Shown here piece by piece: positions 11,601 through 23,774 of a stretch of 64,000 bases of DNA. The number at the start of each line of letters is the position of its first letter. The first letter of the stretch is position 1. Source of the DNA: Doryteuthis pealeii. Its lineage: Eukaryota > Mollusca > Cephalopoda > Myopsida > Loliginidae. The stretch lies in the NCBI GenBank assembly GCA_023376005.1, contig CM042141.1, positions 98,430,007-98,494,006 on the forward strand, in the 5' to 3' direction. The position numbers and the translations under genes were made by a program. The notes below the pieces were generated by a model. It saw only the letters and a program-made list of their open reading frames with translations, was not told where the DNA came from and did no database searches.

Positions 11601-12700
11601 TGTAATAGAATTCTCTACGGACGAGTGCGCTGGGGTATCGTATTGGTGTACTCCAAGCACGACAGAGAAGTAGACATGGAACAAGCTAGTTATCTCTGCC
11701 TCTGGTTGATCCAAAAGAAAGCTGCTATCTAGCTATAGATGAATGCTCACATAAGGACACTGAGTAAGGCTATAATTCACGCCAGATGGGAGAGGACACT
11801 GGGATTCACTTCGACATGTCTAGAGAGCATCGTGAGAAGAGGAGAGCAAATCACTGTGTTGGATTTATGAGGGAGTATAGACGGAGACTAATGCATAACA
11901 CAGATAAACCTCGTCACTTCTGATTTAATAAAACTTTCTCAACAGAACACAAGCAAATTTCTGGTAAATTAAAGTTGACCAATGAGATACGAGGACAGAA
12001 GTATTTACAACTGTCCTCAAATCAATTACTGGTAGTGAGCCTTCGTCCATGGAAGACCTAGAAGGAATATATAGATTTGGACTTATACATATACTGAATT
12101 AACACAGAACCTAATGAAAATTGCCTAATTACTACAAGTCTTGCTTATAATAACGTATTTATACTACTTATGGATGGAAATCTCAGACTGGATTACTACT
12201 CACTACGTTGGCGTTTTGCATTATGATTGTGAAATATATATTACCACTGAGGAATTGAGATACGCCGGTCTATTAGACAGAATTACGAACTCCACTACAG
12301 CTCGACGAAATACATAGTGAGAAGGACACAGTGATAAAGGAGCTAGTTCGATAACCATTCACTACAGATTGGAGTATATGTACAATGGGGAATACCTAAC
12401 GGGCACCTATGTATTACAAACCTGAATTACTGTGGATCTACAGAACATTGAATCCTTACATGCGACGATTTAACGAAACAATTATAATTGAGGCAAATAC
12501 TGTCAGTAAGTTGCTTCTTGTCCAATTTAAAGAGAGATCATTTCTAATTTTAGTGATAATATTTTACTTTCGCAAATTTAGCGCTGTTGCTTTTTTTCAG
12601 ATCAAAATTGTCGAGCATATCGTTGGATTTCAGTCTCTTTGTTTAACGGAACATCAAACTTTGCGGCTTTTTATTCCCAAGACATCCTTGGTAGAAGAAC
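11601..12700. other. Left-arm unique-looking sequence, no gene
   Basis: Mirror of about 30,170-31,050. It contains the diverged partner of a run of ~60-bp imperfect repeats best seen at 30,420-30,770 on the right. The plus-strand 98-codon ORF at 12,409-12,705 has no recognised domain and its mirror is not conserved as an ORF, so it is rejected as a gene. Confidence 0.5.
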
Positions 12701-12779
12701 AGTAATGTTCTAATTTAAATCTAGTAGCTAGAAGATGGGGTTCATATTTTTCCAAATGGTATTCATTCCGAAAGTGAAC

Positions 12780-13065
12780 GTAATAGCACGACTGGAGTTC
12801 GAACTCTCTTACTAACAATGTCGCAGTCCAGCACGTTAACCACTACGCAAGGCAACCAAGGTCATCCTTGTAGAAGAACAGTAAGTTGTTTTCTCTTTAA
12901 CCCATAGCTGTGAGATGATGTGTCATACCTTTCATAAGTCCGATATTAGAACGTAATTTCGTGACTGGAGTTCGAACTCTCCTTACTACATATGCGCAGT
13001 CCAGCACATAGCCACTAACGCCAGGCAACCCAAAGTCATCCTTGTAGAAGAACAGTAGTGGTTCT
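12780..13065 (-). mobile_element. SINE-3 tandem dimer, left-arm copy
   Basis: Two units of about 180 bases, each with the minus-strand B box GAGTTCGAACTCC and a shared CATCCTTGTAGAAGAACAGT flank. The mirror at 29,795-30,080 is cleaner. Confidence 0.7.
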
Positions 13066-13365
13066 CTTTCATAGCTGGGAGATGGGGGTTCATACCTTTA
13101 CCATGTCATGTTAGCCACCAGGTCACGTGGTCTCTTCCAAATATCATTAGAATTCCCAACGAGAGAATGAATATTAACATCACCGATGGAATGTTGCGTG
13201 AGATCAAATCGTAAGATAAATCATGATAATAGGCTTAAGAATGAAACGATATCAGGGCAAGTCACGAGATATTCATTTATTTCCCCCCAAATCTGCGTCG
13301 TGTCCATGAGTGGGCGGTAAAAGAAGTATAAACGCTGCATGTTAGGATCAACTACCTTACTAAAT

Positions 13366-13620
13366 AGGGCCAGTTTAGCTCGGTAGGTAGAGTGTCCGGT
13401 CGGGAACTTCGAGTTTCCTGGTTCGATTCCGGCTCACCAATTCAGCGTATGATTAGCACATGAAATATGTGCGGTAAAGTGAGGAGCTGATGGTAGGAGG
13501 GCGCAACCGCCTCAAACACCAAACAATCTCCTTGGTCTAGCGCTTGTGATAAGGGGATAGACTCCTCGCTGTCTGGCATGATACCTAACTTTAGCCACCC
13601 CGATTTTACTTACTTATTTA
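13366..13620 (+). mobile_element. SINE-2 (tRNA-derived), left-arm copy
   Basis: Head GGCCAGTTTAGCTCGGTAGG with B box GGTTCGATTCCGGC, then the body GTGCGGTAAAGTGAGGAGCT and CTTGGTCTAGCGCTTGTGAT, ending in repeated TTACT. The mirror is 29,221-29,475. The head resembles a tRNA but the anticodon arm does not fold well and a SINE body follows directly, so it is not a tRNA gene. Confidence 0.85.
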
Positions 13621-13984
13621 CTTACTAAAAGAAGCATGGAGGTAATCTAATTTCTTTTTGAAATAATTGTCTCTAATTAGTTGAAATCTATTTAACATTT
13701 TAATCGAAATTTATGTCAAGATGATTTCAAAAACTAGTCAATTAACTAATTGGACTTTTATTTGGTATACTGAACATTAAGTTACATAAATGAGAGTAAC
13801 CTCCCCTTGTTTGTTTCACTTTGAGGAAGCCGTATGTTTTGGTCGGCCATTTACATTTTACCGTAAATCTACACTGAAAATACGAATTTGTTTGAATCAA
13901 TACAACTGTATGTTTTAACACGAAAATATCATAAAATGGTGTTCTTCTTAATACAAGTTCATTTCAAATAATGGTCAAGCACAA

Positions 13985-14400
13985 TTAAGACACTGCCGAC
14001 GGGATCGACGCAATTTTTGTTCTTTCCACCCATGAGCTTCGGCTTGTGAGTGGCCCCACGTTAAAACAGGTTTGTGCCCAGCGCATATGTTGGGTATGAG
14101 GCAAATACCCGTAGACCCGCCCAACAGGGTGGGGTCCAGTGCTTCGGCCTGGATCTTTACAAGTTAATAGCGTCGATCCCAGCGGGCTATCCCCAGGCAA
14201 TACCTGCCCCTTGATTTAAAGGGGTAGGGCTGGGTTTATTGCCATCGCATGCGGCGCCCCTTGAGGGGGAATGCCGAAGGGATCGATGCAATTTTGTTCT
14301 TTCCACCCATGAGCTTCAGCTTGTGGTGGGCCCATGTTAAAACGAGGCCTTGTGCCCAGCCCATACAAGTGGGGTAATGAGCAATACCTGTAGATAAAGC
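13985..14400 (-). repeat. GC-rich 286-bp tandem repeat, left-arm copy
   Basis: Two diverged units, each with CCACCCATGAGCTTC and GTTAAAACAGG-like blocks. See the mirror at 28,410-28,835 for the cleaner version. Confidence 0.7.
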
Positions 14401-14589
14401 AACAGTATTTAATGTAAACAATTTTATCACAATTGAGGTTAAATAAAAATAAATCATGGTGAATGTTGACGTAATAACTAAGGGAATTGTGACTTGGGTA
14501 CTGATATACTTTCGGTTACAGACAGAAGAGTCACACAATCTCTATTAAATTAATAGGAGATATTGTATCATATTTTATAAGAGGATTTT

Positions 14590-15580
14590 CAATGAGCCCC
14601 CCTTTTTTATAGATGTTTCTCCTCGAACTGGAAATTTAATTTCAAGGCAGATTTCAAAAACTAAGTCTATTAGCCAATTGATTTTTGTTTATAGAGTAAA
14701 TATATTTTGGAACAATTGCCAATTAGATAAAAAAAAAAGCAGTAATAACGTGGTAATTAAAAAACTCGAAGACTTGTTTTAGCTTAATGAGCCTTTATTG
14801 AACATAATTGGTGATTTTCCATTGTCTACTGACGATGTAGCGTATTTATAGAGAAAACCAGACAGGGGAAGTAATCAGGTTATCTTACTACAACGAAAAC
14901 CATCTCTTAAGATCAATTTGGATAATTTCAGAAAATAATGATAAGAAATAATTCAAGGGGACATTTTTTGGGAACTATCAGATGATTTACTTAATAAAGT
15001 CTTGTTTTAGTATCAGGTTAGTACGAGTGTCAAAGTGTAGAATATAGTAAGGTAGAACAATAAATCAATTAGGTTAGTTTTAAGGAAGGGACTAACATAC
15101 CTTGAGCTGATGTCAAATCCGATTAAAAGTGGATGAATCCAGAATTCTATCATATGGGTGAGAAGATGATAGGCTTTTTTCATTGGCTCATACTGACTGA
15201 GATTTTACGATTTAAACGGTCGATTTTTTGTAGTTTTTAATCGTTGTGTAATGTCGAGACGAGTAGCACGTGGTTTACTGGGTGGCAACCTGGAAATTCC
15301 GGAATTTAGATCAGGGTTGCTACTTGAGACAAATGATGCACAAGAACCCGTAATTAGCGATTAAAGTAGTGCATCATTGATGACCACCCTGTACGCATTC
15401 AACTAATGTATCTTCAGACTTATCTGTATATAGATATTGTATTAATAGTCTATATTTCTGAGAAAGCTTTTTTTACTTTTGATGTGAGAAGATAGAAAAG
15501 AAAAAGGTGATGTCAAAGGGGGAATAACAAATAAATAAATAATAAAACATACTCGAAATAATTTTAACATGCAAGAACAT
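14590..15580 (-). repeat. Repeat K, left-arm copy
   Basis: Mirror of 27,230-28,240. Contains TTTCAAAAACTAAGTC and the CAGAAGATAGAAAAG-like end in reverse. A diverged third copy is at 40,470-40,890. Confidence 0.6.
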
Positions 15581-15584
15581 TAAA

Positions 15585-15850
15585 AGTATTACATTTCTTG
15601 AATTTAAGAACATTAAACATATAATTTTTATATTACATATTATATTAAACATATAACATTATATACATTATATCGAATTATATTAAATTATAATTTATTT
15701 ATTATATTATATTATTTATATAATTTTTTATATGTTTTATTTATATTATTTTATATTAAATTATTATTATATTATATTAATTATATTATATTATAATTAA
15801 TATAACATTTATCATAATTATAAACATATAAAACATTATATTAAATATGA
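15585..15850. repeat. AT-only low-complexity tract
   Basis: About 250 bases of ATTATATTA words with almost no G or C, mirrored at 26,900-27,180. Confidence 0.85.
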
Positions 15851-15904
15851 ATTTTTATAGAATTTTAAGAACATTAAAAAGCATTACATTTTCTTGAATT
15901 TTAC

Positions 15905-16100
15905 TTCAGAAAATGATTTGGTTTCCTATGATTGGTTGATTTCAACTGCATCTCAAACCATATAGGACTATTTTATGCCTAGAGGTTAGGGAAGTATGTA
16001 CCATGTACATTTATATTTACATTTGTGAATAGTTTCTTAAGATTTTTTGCACACAGTTATATATAAAGTATTCCTATCTTTAAAATAGTTCTATGGTTTC
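15905..16100 (+). repeat. Repeat R3, left-arm copy
   Basis: Shares TATGCCTAGAGGTTAGG and GTACATTTATATTTACA with 355-480. Mirrored at about 26,680-26,850. Confidence 0.55.
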
Positions 16101-16119
16101 AAATATTCCTATCTAATAC

Positions 16120-16675
16120 TAATTGGTTTAGTTTGGTTTGGTTTGTTTTGTTTTACGGCATATCAACTCGGTGGGTCATTTAATGCCGACTAAGTTTAGA
16201 AATAAATTCATTGTTAATGGATAATTCATTTTTATAAAAAATTATATTATTTATGTTTTCTATTTAACCCATAAATAGGACACTAACAGGTAATACCACT
16301 CCTAGTCAGAGTGGATCTGGGAGCAATGGTGATGAAGGGGTACTCCACATTCTGCAGACCTCCAGAACTGGAAGCTCACCATAAGATAGAGTTTAACGTC
16401 ATTCCAGGACATGAAGACCATCAGCCACTGCCTTCTAAAAACCCATATGATAAAAAGGGTTCAGGCTTGCCATAAGGCAATAGGGTCGGGACAATCATAT
16501 AGTTGCTAGGGCAGGACGTGACCAGCCGTCTAGCCTAAGTAATGGCCAAAGAGGGGTGTTGCATGTTATGGACTGCTCAGCCACCAGGATTTCGTCCTTA
16601 AGTATAACGGGTCGCCTCTGTCGACTGGAGCTTAGAATAACCGACAGCACCTCTGCAGAAGGGTAAGACATTTGT
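16120..16675 (+). repeat. Repeat R1, full-length copy (left arm)
   Basis: Starts at the GGTTTGGTTT / TTTTACGGCATATCAACTC motif, passes TAACCCATAAATAGGACACT, CAGAGTGGATCTGGGAGCAA, CTCCAGAACTGGAAGCTCACC, and ends after GACTGGAGCTTAGAATAACC. Length about 550 bases. No ORF, no TIRs and no pol III boxes seen. Mirror at 26,085-26,645. Confidence 0.75.
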
Positions 16676-16679
16676 TTGT

Positions 16680-16810
16680 TTAGCTCGCCAAGTAGAGTAT
16701 CCGCCTCGGAATCACCAAGTTCTAGTTCACAGCTCAGCGCATGAGCTGCACCGCTTGGATCTGTCTTGTAAAGTGGGGAGCTAACTGAAAGCGTGGTGGT
16801 CCATCTCAGT
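16680..16810 (+). mobile_element. SINE-2-like head and body fragment (left arm)
   Basis: Begins TTTAGCTCGCCAAGTAGAG and continues with the family body TGTAAAGTGGGGAGCTAACT. Directly follows the R1 copy. Mirror at 25,935-26,070, which retains a few bases lost here. Confidence 0.65.
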
Positions 16811-17314
16811 CTTATTTTTTAAGGTATATCAATTTACTGAACACCGTTCCTACAAAGTGAAACGTCGAGAAAGTTCAAAAGTGCCAAATTATTTTGGTGA
16901 ACCAGATTTTTCTCAGATATCTCTCTCAAATTAGGTGCTCTTTTTTTCCAGTAAAAATTGTCGAATGTCTCTATGATTAACAATAAAAGATTGAAGATTG
17001 ACTTCGGCTAGGGACTCTTGCATGAGATCAGATCTCAGAAAAGATTTAATCTTTTACCTAATAAATAAATAGACACTCCATCAGCAAACAGATGATGTAG
17101 ACAGTATTGGCAATCGTTTATTAAAAATTAACAAAACAATCTGTTCGTGAAAAATGATTCCATATAAACGCCATTCACACAAAGTCGCAGAGTCAATCGC
17201 CCTGTTATATGAATTTTCAAAAGAGAAAAAAATTATATGCGAATTCTAACGGAGATTAGATATCGGGTTTAATAAATGTTGTATCGTCGAGGTGAAATGA
17301 TACACAGACTAAAT

Positions 17315-17317
17315 TGA

Positions 17318-17358
<41 letters not shown>

Positions 17359-17595
17359 ATAAAATGTGGCTTACCGGTGAAATGGGAACGATCGTTAGAG
17401 GTGCAAAATTCAGCGATATAACAAATACAAAGTGCTCAATACGAAGTAGAGCAATTTATTAAAAATGGATACAAAAGAAACCTACTCGAGTTTCCCATAA
17501 GGATCTTCAGGGTTAATCCACTGAATTAATCGAGGTATCGATTAATTGCAGCCGATCGCACGTGTTTTCACTGTATAAGATCCTTTTGTATCCAC

Positions 17596-17660
<65 letters not shown>
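17315..17660 (+). mobile_element. FB2 fold-back family, left-arm copy flanked by (TA)n
   Basis: Between two TA tracts lie CAAAGTGCTCAATACG, AAGGATCTTCAGGGTTAA and GAATTAATCGAGGTATCGAT, the shared FB2 motifs. Mirror at 25,075-25,440; a fold-back version is at 45,115-45,425. Confidence 0.7.
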
Positions 17661-17661
<1 letters not shown>

Positions 17662-18017
17662 TCAATTACACTCCACGGTATCTGTGGATGACTTATTATA
17701 TGCTCCTAAAACCGGTAGAGCTCTCCAGGAGCGACTTAAATTAACTTTCACCACCAGCCTAAAGCAATGATTGTCTATTGTTTACAGACTGGATCTCTCT
17801 GGTGATCGTAAAATATGTAAACAAATGTATGTATTTAATAGTTTAAACACCGCTCCTTAGTTTAAATTATAGTTTAAACACCGCTGTCAAATGGGCGTGA
17901 GGTTAACGAATCGGACTGATGAAAAGTCAGTCAGGTTTCGCTCCTGATCGAAGGTAGTTGTTGTGTCTAGCCTCACTGAAGAGACGTGAAACTTTGAAAC
18001 ACGGTGTCTGTGGATGA

Positions 18018-18019
<2 letters not shown>

Positions 18020-18064
<45 letters not shown>
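18020..18064. repeat. (TA)n microsatellite (left arm)
   Basis: Uninterrupted TA, mirrored at 24,690-24,718 with a different repeat number. Confidence 0.9.
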
Positions 18065-18066
<2 letters not shown>

Positions 18067-18454
18067 ATTGCCATTGCAGTCTCGGAAGACTATAATATAG
18101 TTATTGTGTCCCTGAAGTTACAGCGCCCAATGATTCGAAAACATTCTTCACCACAGATATCGCATGTGAAGGCTGTCCCTGAAGATGTTGATGTGCCGGT
18201 GCTTCATGGTGTTGCCTAATGGATACATACAAAACACAGAACAATAAGTTACAAACAATTAACAAGACAACTTACAAGAAATAGAGGAGGGTCAAATGCA
18301 GTATAGCCAAACACAGAAAGATCAATCCGAATATTAATCAGCTTATTAATCCACTGTTGAAGTCCTTAATCATAGACTATTTAATGCTATGAGCCAGGCC
18401 ATCTGGTAGAGTGTTGGAGGGGTGCTAGCTACTCTAAAACAAATTTAAAACAAC

Positions 18455-18980
18455 CTGGTACCCTAGAATACGCCAACTGCACTTCTGCAGACGGAATCGT
18501 GATGGCTGAGCAGGCCATGACATAAAATACTTTACTTTGGTTCTTGGGATAGGCAGACAGTCCCCCCCTCGAATTGGCTGGTCACGTCAAGCACCTATAG
18601 AATCATCCCAAAAGTATTACTCTTATGTCAACCCCAACATATTAACATGTATGTGCTAGAAGGCAGTGGCTGAGGCTCTTAGTGTCTGGGTATGACATTA
18701 GACTGCATATAGTGGTGAGGTTCCAATTCTGGAGCTCTGGGGAGTGTGGAGTACCTCCTTAATCACCATTACTTCCATATTCCCTCTGACCCGCAGTGGT
18801 AGTACCTTTTAGGGACCTATCTATGGTTTAAATAGATAAAAACCTAGGGTTTTAAAAATGTTTTAAAAATGAGTTTAAAAAGGTTTAAAAATTGAATAAC
18901 CAACAAGAATGAATAAAATAAAAAACATCTTCGGCATAAAATAACCCAACAAGAGTTGACAGGCCGTAAAAAACAACCAA
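18455..18980 (-). repeat. Repeat R1, full-length copy (left arm)
   Basis: Minus-strand R1: CATCTTCGGCATAAAATAAC at one end, GAGCTCTGGGGAGTGTGGAG in the middle, and CTGCAGACGGAATCG near the other end. Mirror at 23,775-24,310. Confidence 0.75.
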
Positions 18981-19194
18981 TGAACGAAAGCCTTTATCAG
19001 ATGATGACTCTGGTGTCAGACGTGATTGATGATTGATTTTAAAGGCAGATAAACCCGTCTAGGGTTATTCTATGCCTAGATGTTTGGGAATTGGGTTAAT
19101 TGTACGTTCATTTTTACATTTTTGTGTAGTTTAATTTTTTTTTACACAGGGTTCCTTATACAAATAATTTTTAAACATATTTATTGAACATTGG

Positions 19195-19425
19195 ACTTCA
19201 CAGTCACAGGAGGCGCTGTAACTTCAGGGACACAATATCTATATTTAACCCATAGATGAGACCCTTCCAAGTACTATCGATCCGGGTGAGTGGACCTGGG
19301 AGTAATGGTAATGAATGGGTAATTCGCACTGCTCAGATCTCCACCACTGGAGCCTTATTACCAGATAGAGGTTAGCGTCACACAAAGGACACCAGTCTTT
19401 CTTATAATTTTCTCTATATCCAATT
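19195..19425 (+). repeat. Repeat R1, 5' half beside the satellite array (left arm)
   Basis: Contains TAACCCATAGATGAGACC and GGGAGTAATGGTAATGAATG then GGAGCC and a TGACG.. end, next to the start of the 56-bp array. Mirror at 23,335-23,560. Confidence 0.65.
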
Positions 19426-19440
19426 AATTATGATTAATGA

Positions 19441-21395
19441 AGACACATTCGTCGTACCATCTGATGCAATTTTATTTCATATCCAAGACACCACTTTTTT
19501 TCGATCGTCATACCATCTGATGCAATTTTATTTCATATCCAAGACACCACTTTTTTTCGATCGTCGTACCATCTGATGCAATTTTATTTCATATCCAAGA
19601 CACCACTTTTCTTTTCGATCGTCGTACCATCTGATGCAATTTTATTTCATATCCAAGACACACTTGTTTTCGATCGTCGTACCATCTGATGCAATTTTAT
19701 TTCATATCCAAGACACCACTTTTTTCGATCGTCGTACCATCTGATGCAATTTTATTTCATATCGAAGACACCACTTTTCTTTTCGATCGTCGTACATCGA
19801 TGCAATTTATTATATATCCAAGACACAACTTTTTTTCGATCGTCGTACCATCTGATGCAATTTTATTTCATATCCAAGACACCACTTTTTTTTCGATCGT
19901 CGTACCATCTGATGCAATGTTTATTTCATATCCAAGACACCACTTTTTTTCGATCGTCGTACCATCTGATGCAATTTTATTTCATATCCAAGACACCACT
20001 TTTTTCGATCGTCGTAACATCTGATCTTTTTATTTCATATCCAAGACACACTTGTTTTTCGATCGTCGTACCATCTGATGCAATTTTATTTCATATCCAA
20101 GACACCACTTTTTTCGATCGTCGTACCATCTGATGCAATTTTATTTCATATCCAAGACACGACTTTTTTTTCGATCGTCGTACCATCTGATGCAATTTTA
20201 TTTCATATCCAAGACACCACTTTTTTCGATCGTCGTACCATCTGATGCAATTTTATTTCATATCCAAGACACCACTTTTTTTCGATCGTCGTACCATCTG
20301 ATGCAATTTATTTCATATCCAAGACACCACTTTTTTTTCGACTGTCGTACCATCTGATGAAATTTTATTTCATATCCAAGACACCACTTTTTTTTCGATC
20401 TCGTACCATCTGATGAATTTTATTTCATATCCAAGACACCACTTTTTTTCGATCGTCGTACCATCTGATGCAATTTTATTTCATATCCAAGACACCACTT
20501 TTTTTTCGATCGTCGTACATCTGATGCAATGTTATTTCATATCGAAGACACCACTTTTTTTCGATCGTCGTACCATCTGATGCAATTTTATTTCATATCC
20601 AAGACACCACTTTTTTTTTCGATCGTCGTACCATCTGATGCAATTTATTTCATATCCAAGACACCACTTTTTTCGATCGTCGTACCATCTGATGCAATTT
20701 TATTTCATATCCAAGACACCACTTTTTTTTCGATCGTCGTACCATCTGATGCAATTTGTTTCATATCCAAGACACCACTTTTCTTTTCGATCGTCGTACC
20801 ATCTGATGCAATTTTATTTCATATCCAAGACACACACTTTTTTTTCGATCGTCGTACCATCTGATGCAATTTTATTTCATATCCAAGACACCACTTGTTT
20901 TCGACATGTCGTACCATCTGATGCAATTTTATTTCATATCCAAGACACCACTTTTTTTCGATCGTCGTACCATCTGATGCAATTTTATTTCATATCCAAG
21001 ACACCACTTTTTTTTTCGATCGTCGTACCATCTGATGCAATTTTATTTCATATCCAAGACACCACTTTTTTTCGATCGTCGTACCATCTGATGCAATTTT
21101 ATTTCATATCCAAGACACCACTTGTTTTCGATCGTCGTACCATCTGATGCAATTTATTTCATATCCAAGACACCACTTTTTTTTCGATCGTCGTACCATC
21201 TGATGCAATGTTATTTCATATCCAAGACACCACTTTTCTTTTTCGATCGTCGTACCATCTGATGCAATTTTATTTCATATCCAAGACACCACTTTTTTTT
21301 TCGATCGTCGTACCATCTGATGCAATTTTATTTCATATCCAAGACACCACTTTTTTCGATCGTCGTACCATCTGATGCAATTTTATTTTCATATG
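19441..21395 (+). repeat. 56-bp tandem array, forward half (~35 units)
   Basis: Unit of 55-58 bases made of CGATCGTCGTACCATCTG, ATGCAATTTTATTTCATATC and CAAGACACCAC followed by 5-9 T. Length differences come almost only from the T run. Units are nearly identical, with isolated variants such as single-base losses. Long frames across it read a 19-residue period and are a by-product of 57-base units, not genes. The forward half stops abruptly after a TTTCATAT and the reverse half begins. Confidence 0.97.
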
Positions 21396-23310
21396 GTACG
21401 TCGATCGAAAAAAAGTGGTGTCTTGGCTATGAAATAAAATGCATCAGATGGGTACGACGATCGAAAGACAGTGGTGTCTTCGGATGAATGAGAATAACTA
21501 TCTGCATCCAGATATGCCGCGTACGACGATCGAAAAAAAAGTGGTCGTCTTGGATGATGAATAAAAGTTGATACATGCATATTGGTCACGACGAATCGAA
21601 ACAAGTGGATGTCTATGCTTGGCATAGGCGATGAAATAAACAGTGGTGCCATCAGAAATGATACGGTAGGCGATCGCAAAATACCGAGTGGTGTCTGGAG
21701 ATACTGAAGAATAATATTGGTCATCATGATGTACGACGATTCGAAAGAAAAAGATAGCGTGTCGTTGGATATGAAATGATAAACTTGCATCAGATAGGTC
21801 ATACGCGTCGATTCTGAAAGAAAGTGCGTATGTCTTGGATATGAGCGAAGTAAATTGCATCAAGAAATGGTACGGATCGATGCGAAAGAAAAGTTGGTAG
21901 TCTTGAGGATATGAAATACAAATTGCATCAGATGGACCACAGTCGAAAATATCCGAAGTGGTGTCGTTGGGAATATAGAAGATAAATGCATCAGAGGTAG
22001 CAGACGATTCGAAACAAATAAGTGGGTGTCTTGTTATATGAATTAGAAATTGGTCAGTTCGAGTGGTACGACGGATCGAAAGAGAATATGGTGTCCTTGG
22101 ATATGAAAACATGAATATGAGCATCGAGATGGTAGCGACGATCGAGAAAAAAGTGGGTGTCTCTGTGGATATGAAATGTAAAAATTGCATCAGATGGTAC
22201 GACGATCGAAAAAAGTGGTGTCTTGGATATGAAATAAAATTGCATCAGATGGTACGTCGATCGAAAAAAAGTGGTGTCTTGGATATGAAATAAAATTGCA
22301 TCAGATGGTACGACGATCGAAAAAAGTGGTGTCTTGATATGAAATAAATTGCATCAGATGGTACGACGATCGAAAAAAAAGTGGTGTCTTGGATATGAAA
22401 TAAATTGCATCAGATGGTACGACGATCGAAAAACCAGTGGTGTCTAGGATATGAAATAAAATTTCATCAGATGGTACGATGATCGAAAAGAAAAGTGGTG
22501 TCTTGGATATGAAATAAAATTTCATCAGATGGTACGACAGTCGAAAAAAGTGGTGTCTTGGATATGAAATAAAATTGCATCAGATGGTACGACGATCGAA
22601 AAAAGTGGTGTCTTGGATATGAAATAAAATTGCATCAGATGGTACGACGATCGAAAAAAATGTGGTGTCTTGGATATGAAATAAAATTGCATCAGATGGT
22701 ACGACGATCGAAAAAAAGTCGTGTCTTGGATATGAAATAAAATTGCATCAGATGGTACGACGATCGAACAAAAGTGGTGTCTTGGATATGAAATAAAATT
22801 GCATCAGATGACGACGATCGAAAAACGATCGACGAAAAAAAAGTGTGTCTTGGATATGAAATAAAATTGCATCAGATGGTACGACGATCGAAAAAAGTGG
22901 TGTCTTGGATATGAAATAAATTGCATCAGATGGTACGACGATCGAAAAAAAAGTGGTGTCTTGGATATGAAATAAAATTGCATCAGATGGTACGACGATC
23001 GAAAAAAGTTGTGTCTTGGATATATAATAAATTGCATCCGATGGTACGACGATCGAAAAAAAAGTGGTGTCTTGATATGAAATAAAATTGCATCAGATGG
23101 TACGACGATCGAAAAAAAGTGGTGTCTTGGATATGAAATAAAATTGCATCAGATGGTACGACGATCGAAAACAAGTGGTGTCTTGGATATGAAATAAAAT
23201 TGCATCAGATGGTACGACGATCGAAAAAAGTGGTGTCTTGGATATGAAATAAAATTGCATCAGATGGTACGAGATCGAAAAAAAGTGGTGATGGTACGAC
23301 GAATGTGTCT
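21396..23310 (-). repeat. 56-bp tandem array, inverted half (~34 units)
   Basis: Same unit in reverse complement (GGTACGACGATCGAAAAAA). From the turn to about 22,200 units have many substitutions, insertions and deletions; from about 22,200 to 23,310 they are clean again. The far edge (near 23,310) mirrors the near edge of the forward half, including the ATTAATCATAATTAATTGG flank. Confidence 0.95.
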
Positions 23311-23334
23311 TCATTAATCATAATTAATTGGATA

Positions 23335-23560
23335 TAGAGAAAATTATAAGAAAGACTGGTGTCCTTTGTGTGACGCTAACCTCTATCTGGTAATAAGGCT
23401 CCAGTGGTGGAGATCTGAGCAGTGCGAATTACCCATTCATTACCATTACTCCCAGGTCCACTCACCCGGATCGATAGTACTTGGAAGGGTCTCATCTATG
23501 GGTTAAATATAGATATTGTGTCCCTGAAGTTACAGCGCCTCCTGTGACTGTGAAGTCCAA
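23335..23560 (-). repeat. Repeat R1, 5' half (right arm)
   Basis: Reverse complement of 19,195-19,425 with high identity. Confidence 0.65.
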
Positions 23561-23774
23561 TGTTCAATAAATATGTTTAAAAATTATTTGTATAAGGAAC
23601 CCTGTGTAAAAAAAAATTAAACTACACAAAAATGTAAAAATGAACGTACAATTAACCCAATTCCCAAACATCTAGGCATAGAATAACCCTAGACGGGTTT
23701 ATCTGCCTTTAAAATCAATCAATCAATCACGTCTGACACCAGAGTCATCATCTGATAAAGGCTTTCGTTCATTG

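Larger units (their letters stand above)
7000..21395 (+). repeat. Giant inverted repeat, left arm (~14 kb)
   Basis: Every landmark here reappears in reverse complement and reverse order at 21,396-34,775. Examples (left/right): 7125-7440 / 34,380-34,660; 8530-8790 / 33,075-33,321; 11,110-11,600 / 31,060-31,560; 12,600-12,700 / 30,170-30,240; 14,000-14,400 / 28,410-28,835; 17,320-19,440 / 23,310-25,440. Identity is high from 12.7 to 19.4 kb. From 8 to 12.7 kb the left arm carries many small insertions against its partner, and about 750 bases at 9.25-10.0 kb are nearly unrecognisable. The outer limit is set where the hairpin motif at 7020 is followed outwards by unmatched sequence. Confidence 0.9.

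Noticed and set aside
19441..23310. CRISPR-like regular array of repeats
   Set aside because: Repeats are contiguous 56-bp units with no unique spacers, in animal-type DNA, and there are no cas genes. It is a satellite.
19689..23314. Several 60-230 codon ORFs reading FYFISKTPLFF-type peptide
   Set aside because: They follow the 57-base DNA period, occur on whichever strand faces the array, and have no domain.
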